This document shows, one piece after another, positions 6,784 to 15,779 of a stretch of 37,256 nucleotides of DNA. Under the pieces are notes generated by a model, which did no database searches, had not been told where the DNA came from, and worked only from the letters and a program-made list of their open reading frames with translations. Source of the stretch: Pseudomonadota bacterium (GTDB lineage: Bacteria > Myxococcota_A > Polyangia > Haliangiales > Haliangiaceae); assembly GCA_023430775.1 (NCBI GenBank), contig JAEYYY010000881.1:1-37256 (forward strand). Reading direction: 5' to 3'. Within the stretch, counting starts at the first letter, position 1; every line of letters starts with the position of its first letter. The position numbers were made by a program, and so were the translations under genes.

Positions 6784-7497
6784 TCACCTTCCTCGGCCGT
6801 CGCCCCACAGCATGACGTGGAGGCGCGTACCGAAGCGCAGGCCGCGCGCCTGACACAGCGGCACCAGCGTCGTCGATCGCTCGACGAGCGTCGCCGGATC
6901 GGTCGCTTCGGGCATCACGATCACGCGATCGCGCGGCAACGCATACGTGGTGATGATCGATTCGATCTCGTCGAGATCCGCGGCGCCGACCGCGACGAAC
7001 TTGAACGTCGCATTCGGTAGCGAGGCGAACCTCGTCAGCGGACCGACGCGCAACCGCGCCGTCTTCTTGTTGCCCGAGCTGTCGAGCTTGGGCGACACGT
7101 TCCACTGATCGACCTCCCGGATCAGCGCGTCTCCAGGTTCGATCGCGCCGTTGGTCTCGACCTCGATCCGCAAGTTGCGCGCGCGCAGTGCGACGGCGAG
7201 CGCGGTGAGGTCCTCCTGGTGGAGCAGCGGCTCGCCACCGGTGAGCACGACGTTCTTGATCGACGCACCGGCGAGCGCGATCACGCGGTCGTAGACATCG
7301 GATAGCGCGAGCTGCAGCGTCTCCTTGTCGCGATCGTACTTCTGCCAGTCCCACGTGTACCGGGTGTCACACCACGTACAGGTCAGATTGCACTCGGCGA
7401 CGCGCACGAACACGCTCGGCACGCCTGCCGAGAAGCCTTCGCCCTGGATCGAGGCGAACAGCTCGGGCTCTCCCGACGGCATCCGGCTGAGCAGCAC
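6784..7497 (-). CDS. queE: 7-carboxy-7-deazaguanine synthase QueE
   Basis: 237 aa radical-SAM enzyme that converts 6-carboxytetrahydropterin to 7-carboxy-7-deazaguanine, on the route to queuosine and other deazapurines (family knowledge). The cluster-binding motif is C36-x3-C40-x2-C43 within ECNLTCTWCD. FASIQGEG (14-21) is the usual N-terminal signature, with VVLTGGEPLL and VETNGA following. No other queuosine-pathway gene is in the window. An ATG five codons later is an alternative start. It lies 9 nt downstream of the lectin-like lipoprotein gene on the same strand, and faces the QueE-like protein that lacks these cysteines. Confidence 0.93.
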   Translation of the reverse strand: MLLSRMPSGEPELFASIQGEGFSAGVPSVFVRVAECNLTCTWCDTRYTWDWQKYDRDKETLQLALSDVYDRVIALAGASIKNVVLTGGEPLLHQEDLTALAVALRARNLRIEVETNGAIEPGDALIREVDQWNVSPKLDSSGNKKTARLRVGPLTRFASLPNATFKFVAVGAADLDEIESIITTYALPRDRVIVMPEATDPATLVERSTTLVPLCQARGLRFGTRLHVMLWGDGRGR

Positions 7498-7506
7498 GCG
7501 CGCAGC

Positions 7507-8136
7507 TTAGCGCGAGAACGAACAGACGAACGGTAGGGTGAATCCGCAGTTGCGATCGTCCCAGGTGCCGCCCTTGCCACCCTCGATGATCAAGCAGTCT
7601 TCCTGCCCGGTGCCGGCGCCGTTGTTCGGCTCGCCGGCGCGAAAGTTCGCGAACACCAGCGGCGTGTTGTCGGGCCACAGGAACGTGCCCTCGGTGACCG
7701 CGTCGGTGGCGCCGAGCCAGGTGTCGAGGCCGACGATCAGCGACTGCACGGTCGCGTTGCTGTCGGCCGCGTTGACGATCGCGAGCGTCATGTCGAGTGC
7801 CTCGCACGCAGCCTCCGCATTCGCGCGCGTCTTGCGATTGGCGGCGAGCTTGAACGCGACATAGCAGTTGCCGCTGCCATCCTCGGCGTTCGCATCACCA
7901 CCCTCGCACGGCCGCGGCGGCACATCCGGCGGCGCATCCGGCATCTCGACCGGCGCTGCATCGACCGGCGGTTCGTTCTCGATCGGCGGCGCGGCATCCG
8001 GCGCGATCACGCAGAAGCCTTGCTCGCACGTGCGACCGGCCTCGCAGTCGGTTTCGGTCGCACACGCGAGCTCGTCCGAGCGCGTCGGAAAGCATCCGGC
8101 GAGCCCGGTAAACACGACGAGCACCTCCCAGCGCAT
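7507..8136 (-). CDS. Lipoprotein with C-type-lectin-like domain
   Basis: 209 aa. A lipoprotein signal ends at GLAGC (Cys15). Next is a short Cys-rich module (CATETDCEAGRTCEQGFC), a linker rich in Asp, Ala and Pro (residues ~45-75), and a C-terminal C-type-lectin-like domain of about 125 residues. The domain shows WLGATDAVTEGTFLW, the EPN triplet typical of mannose-type sugar sites, then WDDRNCGFTLPFVC, corresponding to the W-N-D...C...C end of the fold. Binding of Ca2+ and sugar is therefore plausible, but not demonstrated. Likely displayed on the envelope surface, perhaps for cell-cell or prey contact (inference). Confidence 0.85.
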   Translation of the reverse strand: MRWEVLVVFTGLAGCFPTRSDELACATETDCEAGRTCEQGFCVIAPDAAPPIENEPPVDAAPVEMPDAPPDVPPRPCEGGDANAEDGSGNCYVAFKLAANRKTRANAEAACEALDMTLAIVNAADSNATVQSLIVGLDTWLGATDAVTEGTFLWPDNTPLVFANFRAGEPNNGAGTGQEDCLIIEGGKGGTWDDRNCGFTLPFVCSFSR

Positions 8137-8233
8137 CCCAGATCCATCGCCTGTCGGGGGCGATGTATTCCGGGCGCAAGTCGGCGCGATCCGAGGACAA
8201 GGCCTCGGGAAGCTTCCTCGTCGAGCGACGTAG

Positions 8234-8392
8234 CTAGCGGGAGCCGCCCTGCTGGCCCGGCGCCGACGTCGGCGGGCTGTTCTCCCAGTAGCGCGTCGGG
8301 CGCGTGCCGTTCGGGTTATCCGGCGTGCAGACCTGCGGACCCTTGTTGCCGCCGCTGACGCGATCGAGTTGTTCGGTCGAGAGTTCCTTCAT
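8234..8392 (-). CDS. 52-aa VSGG-leader peptide, bacteriocin/RiPP-precursor-like
   Basis: The start used is the ATG at 8392, because AGGAG (complement of 8399-8403) lies six nt before it; longer upstream frames lack such a site. The first 15 residues, MKELSTEQLDRVSGG, form a textbook double-glycine leader: a charged helix with L-x-x-V-S-G-G. The 37-residue core is Asn/Pro/Gly/Thr-rich and hydrophilic, contains a single Cys, and ends QQGGSR. One Cys excludes most lanthipeptide or disulfide-type cores; the class is unknown. No C39-type transporter is present nearby. It lies between ligA upstream and the lectin-like lipoprotein downstream on the same strand. Confidence 0.75.
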   Translation of the reverse strand: MKELSTEQLDRVSGGNKGPQVCTPDNPNGTRPTRYWENSPPTSAPGQQGGSR

Positions 8393-8509
8393 GGCTCGCT
8401 CCTGTTGGGGGAACCACTTTTGGTGCACCGACCAGGCCACCCGTAGACGCGCGAATCGACTCGCCTGGCGGTCAGCGAGGTGTTTGCACGAGATCACAAC
8501 GCTGGCGAG

Positions 8510-10471
8510 TCAGCTCACCATCGCCATGAACTGCTCTTCGTTCAGGCACTGCGTTCCGTACTTCTTCGCCTTCTCGGCCTTCGACGAGCCCGAATTCGGA
8601 TCCGCCATCACCAGGAACTGGAGGTCCTTGGTGACGCCCGAGAGCAGCGTGCCGCCGCGCGACTCGACCATCTGCTCGAGCTCCTTGCGCGGCCGGCCGA
8701 GCGCCCCGGTGAAGCAGAACGTCTTGCCGGCGAGCGGACCACCGGCGGCCTTCGCGACCGGCACCACGCCGGCGGCGAGCAGGCGCTTGATCTCCGCCTT
8801 GCGCGACTGCAGCCCCTCGAACGCGGCCTTGCCCTTCGCCGGACCGACGCCGGGGATCGCGGCGAGGTCGGCTTCCTTCGCCGCCTGGATCGCCTCGAGC
8901 GTCTCGAGCTTCGCGGCGATCGCCTTCGCCGTCTGCAGGCCGCAGTTCTCGATGCCGAGCGCGGCGATGAACTTCGGCAGCGACAGCGGCAGCTGGGCCT
9001 TGAGGTTGTCGAGCACCTTGGTGGCGATCGTCATGCCGCGGCGCTCGAGCCCGGCGATCTGCGCGGGCTTCAGCTTGTAGAGATCCGCGGGCTCGCGCAC
9101 CAGCTCCGCCTCGACGAGCTGGTTGATCAGCTTGTCGCCCCACTCGAGCACGCCGAGTGCCGCGATCCAGTTCTCGATCCGGCCCTCGATCAGCGCCTGG
9201 CAAGCGGTGTAGTTGCGGCACGAGATGTACTCGCCGACGCGCTCGAGCTTCGCCTTGCAGATCGTGCAGCTCGCCGGCGGCTTGGCAGGCTTGCCCGCCG
9301 ACTTCACCACTTCCTCGACGTACGGGATGACGTCGTTGCGGCGCGACACCAGCACCTCGTCGCCGATGCCGATGCCGAGCTCGGCGACGTTGCCCGCGTT
9401 GTGGAGCGACGCGCGCTGCACGGTGGCGCCGGCGAGCACGACCGGCTCGACGATCGCGACCGGCGTGACGCGGCCCGAGGAGCCGGTCTCCCAGATGATG
9501 TCGAGCAGCTTGGTGACCTTCGCCTGCGAGGCGAACTTGTAGGCGATCGCGGCGCGCGGCCGGTTGCCGAGCTCGCCGAGCATGTGCTGGACGCGGATGT
9601 CGTGCGCGCGGACGACGAGACCGTCGATCTCGTAGTCGAGCTTCGCGCGCCGGGCCTTCGCGTAGTCCTCGTGGATCTTCTGCGCGCCCTCGAGATCGGT
9701 GGCCTCGCCGAACGGCACGATCAGGCCGAGCTCGGTGAGCCGCTTGAACTTCGCCGTCTCGGTCGGCAGCTCCTCGCCGTCGAGGTCGTAGAACATCACC
9801 GTCAGGTGCTCGCAGCCCTGGCCATCGAAGCGCTTGGACGTCCCGGAGGCCTGGTTGCGCGGGTTGGCGGCGCCCGGGAACGCCTTCTTCATATCGGACA
9901 GCTTGAGGATGATCTCGCCGCGGACGGTGACCGACACCGGCTTCTTGAGCTTCGCCGGCACGCCCTTCATGCGGCGCGCGTTCGCCAGGATGCGCTCGCC
10001 GACCTGACCGTCGCCGCGCGTGATCGCGTCGGTCAGCGCGCCCTTCTCGTAGGTCACCGCGAGCGACAGGCCGTCGAGCTTCTCGGTGACGAACAGGTCC
10101 TTGGTGATCGCCTTGAGCTTGTCCTTCTTGCCGAGCTCGTCGCAGCGCGCCGCCCACTGGCGGAACTCTTCCTCGGAGACCGCCTTGTTGAGCGAGCCCA
10201 TCGGGATGGCGTGGTTCGCCTTCTCCCACGAGGTGACCGCCGCGGCCGGCGCACCGACGGTGGCGAAGAACTCGTGATCGGGGGCGAGCTCGCGGAGCTC
10301 GTCTTCGAGCGCGTCGTACGCCGCGTCGCTGACCAGCGGCGCGTCGTTGTAGTAGGCGTCCTTGTACTTGCGCAGCAGCGCGAGCAGCTCGTCGACGCGG
10401 CCACCCGACTTGCTGGTCTTGGTCACCTTCCTGGACGCGGTGGTCTTCACGGCTGCTTTCTTGGTCGCCAT
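8510..10471 (-). CDS. ligA: NAD+-dependent DNA ligase, divergent subfamily
   Basis: 653 aa from the ATG at 10471. Domain order is as in LigA: Ia domain (YYNDAPLVSDAAYD near 40-53), adenylation domain with the AMP-accepting Lys131 in EKLDG, RGE, EIDGLVVR and AIAYKF motifs, OB fold, a four-Cys zinc finger (CTICKAKL...CRNYTAC), helix-hairpin-helix repeats (AAIPGVGPAKG) and a C-terminal BRCT domain. It seals nicks using NAD+. Several canonical motifs are altered: NPRNQASGTSKR for the usual NPRNAAAGSLRQ, AIAYKFAS for AIAYKFPAE, and ETGSSGRVTP for QVGRTGxLTP. The start also carries a 20-residue Lys/Thr-rich extension. It may therefore be a second, specialised ligase rather than the housekeeping copy (inference). 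Only 40 bp separate it from the divergent lipoprotein gene. Confidence 0.93.
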   Translation of the reverse strand: MATKKAAVKTTASRKVTKTSKSGGRVDELLALLRKYKDAYYNDAPLVSDAAYDALEDELRELAPDHEFFATVGAPAAAVTSWEKANHAIPMGSLNKAVSEEEFRQWAARCDELGKKDKLKAITKDLFVTEKLDGLSLAVTYEKGALTDAITRGDGQVGERILANARRMKGVPAKLKKPVSVTVRGEIILKLSDMKKAFPGAANPRNQASGTSKRFDGQGCEHLTVMFYDLDGEELPTETAKFKRLTELGLIVPFGEATDLEGAQKIHEDYAKARRAKLDYEIDGLVVRAHDIRVQHMLGELGNRPRAAIAYKFASQAKVTKLLDIIWETGSSGRVTPVAIVEPVVLAGATVQRASLHNAGNVAELGIGIGDEVLVSRRNDVIPYVEEVVKSAGKPAKPPASCTICKAKLERVGEYISCRNYTACQALIEGRIENWIAALGVLEWGDKLINQLVEAELVREPADLYKLKPAQIAGLERRGMTIATKVLDNLKAQLPLSLPKFIAALGIENCGLQTAKAIAAKLETLEAIQAAKEADLAAIPGVGPAKGKAAFEGLQSRKAEIKRLLAAGVVPVAKAAGGPLAGKTFCFTGALGRPRKELEQMVESRGGTLLSGVTKDLQFLVMADPNSGSSKAEKAKKYGTQCLNEEQFMAMVS

Positions 10472-10511
10472 CGCGTCGATCTTTACCTCGGATCCGGCTA
10501 TTGCTGCGCGC

Positions 10512-11432
10512 ATGCGATGGCTTCTGATCTCGATGATCGCGATGGCGTGTGGTGGATCGGCGCCGGCGCCCCAGCTCCCGGCTCCGACCGAGCAGTCCAC
10601 ACCCGACGACCTGGTCGACGTGATGACGCGCGGCGCGGGACCCAAGTACACGCTGCGCTACACGCTCAGGACAGGGCAGGTCGAGGACGTCGACTTCGAC
10701 ATGCGGATGACGCAGGTGATGAGCTTCCAGGACGCGGTGATCGGCAACCGCGATCAGCGCACCGAGGTGCCGACGGTGCGCACCCGGATCCGGATGACCG
10801 TCGACGGCATGGAGCCGAACGGCGATGCCAGGGTGTCGTTCGTCTACACCGCGTCGGCAGTGGCGCCGGAGGTCCAGGTCGACCAGAACATGCGCGACGC
10901 GGTCGACGGCGTGATGCAGCAGTTCGTCGGGACGCGCGGCTCGATGGTGGTGTCCGCACGCGGCGCCTCGAAGGACGTCGAGGTCAAGCTACCGGATGCG
11001 GCGAGCGCGCAGATCAAGGAGCTGGTCGCGCAGACGATGGAATCGCTGAAGCGGATGTACATCGCGTTCCCGCGCGATCCGGTCTCGATCGGTGCGCAGT
11101 GGGAGATCAAGGCGCGCCTGCCGATGATGGGTGGCTCGGTCGACACCACGTATCGCTACAAGCTCGTCGAGGCCACCGACAAGTGGGTCAAGCTGTCGGT
11201 CGAGATGCTGCAGACCGCCGGCGCGCAGCCACTCCAGCAGGGCATGCTCAAGGGCAAGCTGGTTCAGCTCACCAGCAAGGGGCAGGGCACCGCATCGATC
11301 CCGCTCGATCACCTGGTGCCGGAGTCGAAGATCGATGCCACCACCGAGTTCGCCTTCACCGTCGGCGACAGCGACGAGATGAAGGTCAACGCGACGATGG
11401 TGATCGGCATGGCCGTGCGGCCCGTGAAGTGA
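10512..11432 (+). CDS. Lipoprotein of unknown function
   Basis: 306 aa. The signal peptide carries a lipobox ending at Cys13 (MIAMACGG). The mature protein has a Pro-rich linker and alternating beta strands with no further Cys, and includes a repeated style of segment (YTLRYTLRTGQVEDV, ATTEFAFTVGDSDEMKV), suggesting a barrel- or sandwich-like periplasmic domain. I cannot name a family. Its TGA stop is immediately adjacent to the stop codon of the convergent AgmX/PglI-type gene (no spacer). Confidence 0.8.
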   Translation: MRWLLISMIAMACGGSAPAPQLPAPTEQSTPDDLVDVMTRGAGPKYTLRYTLRTGQVEDVDFDMRMTQVMSFQDAVIGNRDQRTEVPTVRTRIRMTVDGMEPNGDARVSFVYTASAVAPEVQVDQNMRDAVDGVMQQFVGTRGSMVVSARGASKDVEVKLPDAASAQIKELVAQTMESLKRMYIAFPRDPVSIGAQWEIKARLPMMGGSVDTTYRYKLVEATDKWVKLSVEMLQTAGAQPLQQGMLKGKLVQLTSKGQGTASIPLDHLVPESKIDATTEFAFTVGDSDEMKVNATMVIGMAVRPVK

Positions 11433-12644
11433 TCACGACGGCGAGAACGACAGCGGGTAGCGCACCGTGGTCGCGGCTGCCCTCGGGAACGCGACGCGCC
11501 GGATCACGCCGGCGACGCAGCCGCCCGTCGAGCCGAGACCCGCGCCGTCGGCGGTGATCACGGTCCCGTCTTCCCCGATCCTGACCTCGACGACGACATC
11601 GCCGCGCGACGCCAGCCCGGCGCGCTCGTAGCAGCCGAGGATCGCCTCGTCGTGGCGGGCGATCGCGGCGCGCACCGCGTCTCGCGACAGGCCGCCGGTC
11701 GCGCTGCACGCACCGACACAATGCGCGACCCGCGGCACCGGCCGTGCCTCGGCCTCGCCCGGCAGCGCGTAGTGATCGCCGGCGGCGCGGCCCTTGTCCA
11801 CCGTCGCGTAGCGGCCGGTCGCGACCGAGCCCCAACCCTCGCGCTTGGTCGGATCGAAGCGGCGGCCACCGCCGAAGCCCTTCTCCTGCGCCTCGTAATC
11901 GCGATACACGGGCCCGACGTCCGAGAGCTCCTCCTCGATGTTCCGGGTGCCCGTGATCGCGCGGATGTCCTCCGCCGAGAAGCTGCCGCCGAGGATGCCG
12001 GCGCGGCGCGCACCTTTGATCGCCCGCGCCTTCGCAGGTGTCGGATCCGGATCCGTCTCGATCGGTGCCGGTGCCGGCTCGACCACCGCGACCCTGACCT
12101 GTTGTTGCTTCTTCGCACGCCGGCGCGGTGCCAGGTTCCTCGCCTCGGCCTCGGTGAGCGGCGGCGGCGGAGGCTCGGGCACCCGAGGCAGCAGCGATAC
12201 CAGCGACAGCCGGATGCCTTCGGGCTCGGGCTCGGCGAGCGCATCGATGGCGATCAGCGCGATCAGATGCGCGACCAGCGCGCCGGCGATCCAGCGCGGC
12301 CACATCATGTCGAACCGCGGCCTCGGCAGAGGCGCCGGGCGAGCAGCGAGCTCGATCGCGATCTCGACGCTGCCGATCGCGACCTCGACGCGCTCGCCAC
12401 GCGCGAGCACGATGGCGCCGTCGAGCGGCGTGCCGACGCCGGCGACCAGCTTGCGCGCCGCGATCCCGGCGGGCACGCGCACCATGCATCCGCGATCGCT
12501 CCAGTCGACGAGTGGAAAGCTGGTCAGCCCCGGGACCGCGAGATCGACGTCACGGCCGGTCCCGATCCGAAAGGCGCCGCTCGCCAGCTGGCGGTTGTCG
12601 AGGGTCGAGTCCCCGAAGCGGACCGCGATCTCGGCGACTTGCAT
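11433..12644 (-). CDS. FHA-like membrane protein with AgmX/PglI-type C-terminal domain
   Basis: 403 aa. Residues 1-100 look like a beta-rich FHA-type fold (FRIGTGRDVDLAV near 25-37, then LVDWSDRGCMV). One transmembrane helix lies at about 117-136, followed by a Pro-rich and a basic linker. The last ~90 residues (GGLSRDAVRAAIARHDEAI onward) match the TonB-like AgmX/PglI C-terminal domain: ILGCYERA, then GDVVVEVRIGEDGTV, GGCVAGVIRRVAFP and a final TVRYPLSF strand. Family members occur in myxobacterial gliding and energy-transduction systems. The two conserved Cys of the domain are also found in the C-terminus of the sigma-factor protein at 31731-32999. It follows the chrA-like gene on the same strand after 63 bp. 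Confidence 0.75.
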   Translation of the reverse strand: MQVAEIAVRFGDSTLDNRQLASGAFRIGTGRDVDLAVPGLTSFPLVDWSDRGCMVRVPAGIAARKLVAGVGTPLDGAIVLARGERVEVAIGSVEIAIELAARPAPLPRPRFDMMWPRWIAGALVAHLIALIAIDALAEPEPEGIRLSLVSLLPRVPEPPPPPLTEAEARNLAPRRRAKKQQQVRVAVVEPAPAPIETDPDPTPAKARAIKGARRAGILGGSFSAEDIRAITGTRNIEEELSDVGPVYRDYEAQEKGFGGGRRFDPTKREGWGSVATGRYATVDKGRAAGDHYALPGEAEARPVPRVAHCVGACSATGGLSRDAVRAAIARHDEAILGCYERAGLASRGDVVVEVRIGEDGTVITADGAGLGSTGGCVAGVIRRVAFPRAAATTVRYPLSFSPS

Positions 12645-12707
12645 GTTCGATTCGACACCCGGCGTGGTCGCAGGTTTCGTTGCAACCGTAGCGTCTCGCC
12701 ACTGTCT

Positions 12708-13826
12708 TCAAACCAGCTCTCGCACCACACCGATCACGGCACCACCCGCGATCAGCCACGTCGCGTTGACCTTCCACACGATCAACACGACGGCCGCGAT
12801 CGCGGTGATGCCGACCGTGATCGGATCGATCAGCGCACCGCGCGCGATCTCGAAGCCGGCGACCGCCATCAGCGCGAGAGACGCGATCGTGACGCCGTCG
12901 AGGAACGCGCCGGCGGTGGGCGACTTGCGGAGCTTCGGAACCAGACGTCCGCTGAGCGCGACGAAGATGAACCCGGGGAGAAAGATGCCGGCGGTCGCCA
13001 CCAGCGCACCCGGGACACCGCCGAGCATGTAGCCGATGAACGTGGCCGTGGTGAACACCGGGCCCGGCGTGACCTGACCCACGGCGACGGCATCGAGCAG
13101 CTGCGCCTCGGTGATCCACCTGAAGCGCTCGACGAGATCGCTGCGCAGGAACGCGATCAGCACGTAGCCGCTGCCGTACAGCACCGCGCCGACCTTCGCG
13201 AAGAAGGCGAACAGCGCCGGCAGGCTGAACGTCGTGGTGGCCGGCGCTCCGGCGAGCGAGAGCAGCGGCAACAGCATCACGGCGGGGCGCCGCTTCGCGA
13301 GGGCAAAGCCGATCGCGCACGCACCGGCGGCGAGCAGCACGATCAGCTCGTGAACACCGAGCGCGACGGCGATCAGCGACCACGCGGCGATCACGCCGAG
13401 CTGCCAGGTCTTGATCGCGCTGCGCCCGAGGTTCCACAGCGCCTGGGCGACGATCGCGAGGATCACCGGCTTGATGCCGTAGAGCACGCCCTGCGCGGCG
13501 GGCAGCGTGCCGTACTCGACATACGCCCAGCTGATCCCCAGCACGATGAGGACGGCGGGGACGATGAAGCAGACCCCGGCGACGATCAGTCCGCGCCAGC
13601 CGGCTTGCTCGTGGCCGATGTGAATCGCCAGCTCGGTCGAGTTCGGGCCCGGGATCAGGTTCGCCGCCGCGACCAGATCGAGGAACTTCTCGCGCGTCAG
13701 CCACCGCCGCCGGGTGACGACCTCGTCCTCCATCATCGCGATGTGCGCGGCCGGGCCGCCGAACGCGGTGGTCCCGAGGCGCAGGAACAGCGCGGCGAGC
13801 TGGCCGAGGGTGGCGCGCGGTTCCAC
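12708..13826 (-). CDS. chrA: Chromate transporter family protein (CHR/ChrA)
   Basis: 372 aa, about ten hydrophobic helices arranged as two homologous halves, as in long-chain CHR proteins. Signatures are FGGPAAHIAMM near residue 22-32, the IPGPNSTE segment in the first half and the matching TPGPVFTTATFIGYMLGG in the second. Characterised members export chromate; the natural substrate here is unknown. The GTG at 13826 was chosen because it begins just before the first conserved segment and 17 nt after the preceding gene; longer versions would run into that gene. Confidence 0.88.
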   Translation of the reverse strand: MEPRATLGQLAALFLRLGTTAFGGPAAHIAMMEDEVVTRRRWLTREKFLDLVAAANLIPGPNSTELAIHIGHEQAGWRGLIVAGVCFIVPAVLIVLGISWAYVEYGTLPAAQGVLYGIKPVILAIVAQALWNLGRSAIKTWQLGVIAAWSLIAVALGVHELIVLLAAGACAIGFALAKRRPAVMLLPLLSLAGAPATTTFSLPALFAFFAKVGAVLYGSGYVLIAFLRSDLVERFRWITEAQLLDAVAVGQVTPGPVFTTATFIGYMLGGVPGALVATAGIFLPGFIFVALSGRLVPKLRKSPTAGAFLDGVTIASLALMAVAGFEIARGALIDPITVGITAIAAVVLIVWKVNATWLIAGGAVIGVVRELV

Positions 13827-13843
13827 GCCGCCAGTGTCGCCGA

Positions 13844-14446
13844 TCAGCGATGCGGCCGGTAATCGCGGCGGACCATCGTCAGGGCGATGCCGGTCGCGGC
13901 GAGCATCCCGGGGATGATCATCGCGGTCCACAGCCCGATATCGGCCTGGCTACGGATCTTCGGGGCGCCGAACAGCATCACCACCCCGAGCACCCAGCTC
14001 AGCGCGCACAAGAACGACCACGCGGCGCGCGACTGCCGGATCAGCGATAGCACCGCGAGCGCGGGATAGAGCAGACCGATGATGACGAGCGAGACCGTCA
14101 GCGCGTTCGGCATGCCGGCACGCGCCGCGAACACCGCGCCGACGATCGACGCGAGGCCGATCAGCGCCGACGCGCCGTGACCGACCCACTTGGGCGCGAA
14201 CATCGCGGCGCACAGCGTGGCCGCGGTGAGGCCGGTGAAGATCGCGAACGAGATCCGCGTGCCGTTGACCGTGGCATCGGTGATGGTCGACATCAGGCCC
14301 TGCGAGGCGCGTTTGTCGTCGTAGTAGAAGCCGCTCAGGAAATAGAACAGCACGTTGAGCATCAGCGCGGCGACCAGGATGATGATCGTCAGCTGGACGG
14401 CGAGCTTGTTGTCTTCACCGTCGTCGGTGGTCGTGGGCGCAGTCAT
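13844..14446 (-). CDS. Integral membrane protein, unknown function
   Basis: 200 aa. A short acidic cytoplasmic N-terminus (MTAPTTTDDGEDNK) precedes a first long helix (LTIIILVAALMLNVLFYFL), a soluble loop of ~30 residues, then five more hydrophobic helices, and a basic C-terminus (RRDYRPHR). No family recognised. It lies between the soluble kinase gene (21 bp upstream) and the chromate-transporter-like gene (17 bp downstream), so the three are probably one transcript. Confidence 0.8.
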   Translation of the reverse strand: MTAPTTTDDGEDNKLAVQLTIIILVAALMLNVLFYFLSGFYYDDKRASQGLMSTITDATVNGTRISFAIFTGLTAATLCAAMFAPKWVGHGASALIGLASIVGAVFAARAGMPNALTVSLVIIGLLYPALAVLSLIRQSRAAWSFLCALSWVLGVVMLFGAPKIRSQADIGLWTAMIIPGMLAATGIALTMVRRDYRPHR

Positions 14447-14467
14447 CGGAGGAGCAACCAGGATGCG

Positions 14468-15676
<1,209 letters not shown>

Positions 15677-15766
15677 CTTTCCTTCCTGCGACGGACGCTC
15701 CGACACGATCCCTGGCGCGGACCTTACCACGCGTGTGAGAACGCCCCGTCGGTCGGCCCGCTGGGA

Positions 15767-15772
15767 TATAAC
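15767..15772 (+). promoter_or_regulatory. -10-like box TATAAC upstream of the kinase-cytochrome gene
   Basis: TATAAC matches the -10 consensus at five of six positions and lies seven nt before the ATG at 15780, so the transcript would be leaderless or nearly so. No good -35 element is seen 16-18 bp upstream. Confidence 0.35.
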
Positions 15773-15779
15773 GGCGTAA

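Noticed and set aside
8480..11557. Long plus-strand frame of over 1000 codons across the ligase gene
   Set aside because: It is antisense to ligA and the next gene, very rich in Arg/Asp/Leu with no motif; such frames are common shadows in DNA of this GC content.
12708..13931. Longer start for the chromate-transporter-like protein
   Set aside because: The extra 35 residues are Arg/Asp-rich, run into the upstream gene, and precede the first conserved segment of the family.
15677..15730. 18-residue longer start for the soluble kinase
   Set aside because: The internal ATG at 15676 has an excellent ribosome site directly before it and fits the start of the kinase domain.
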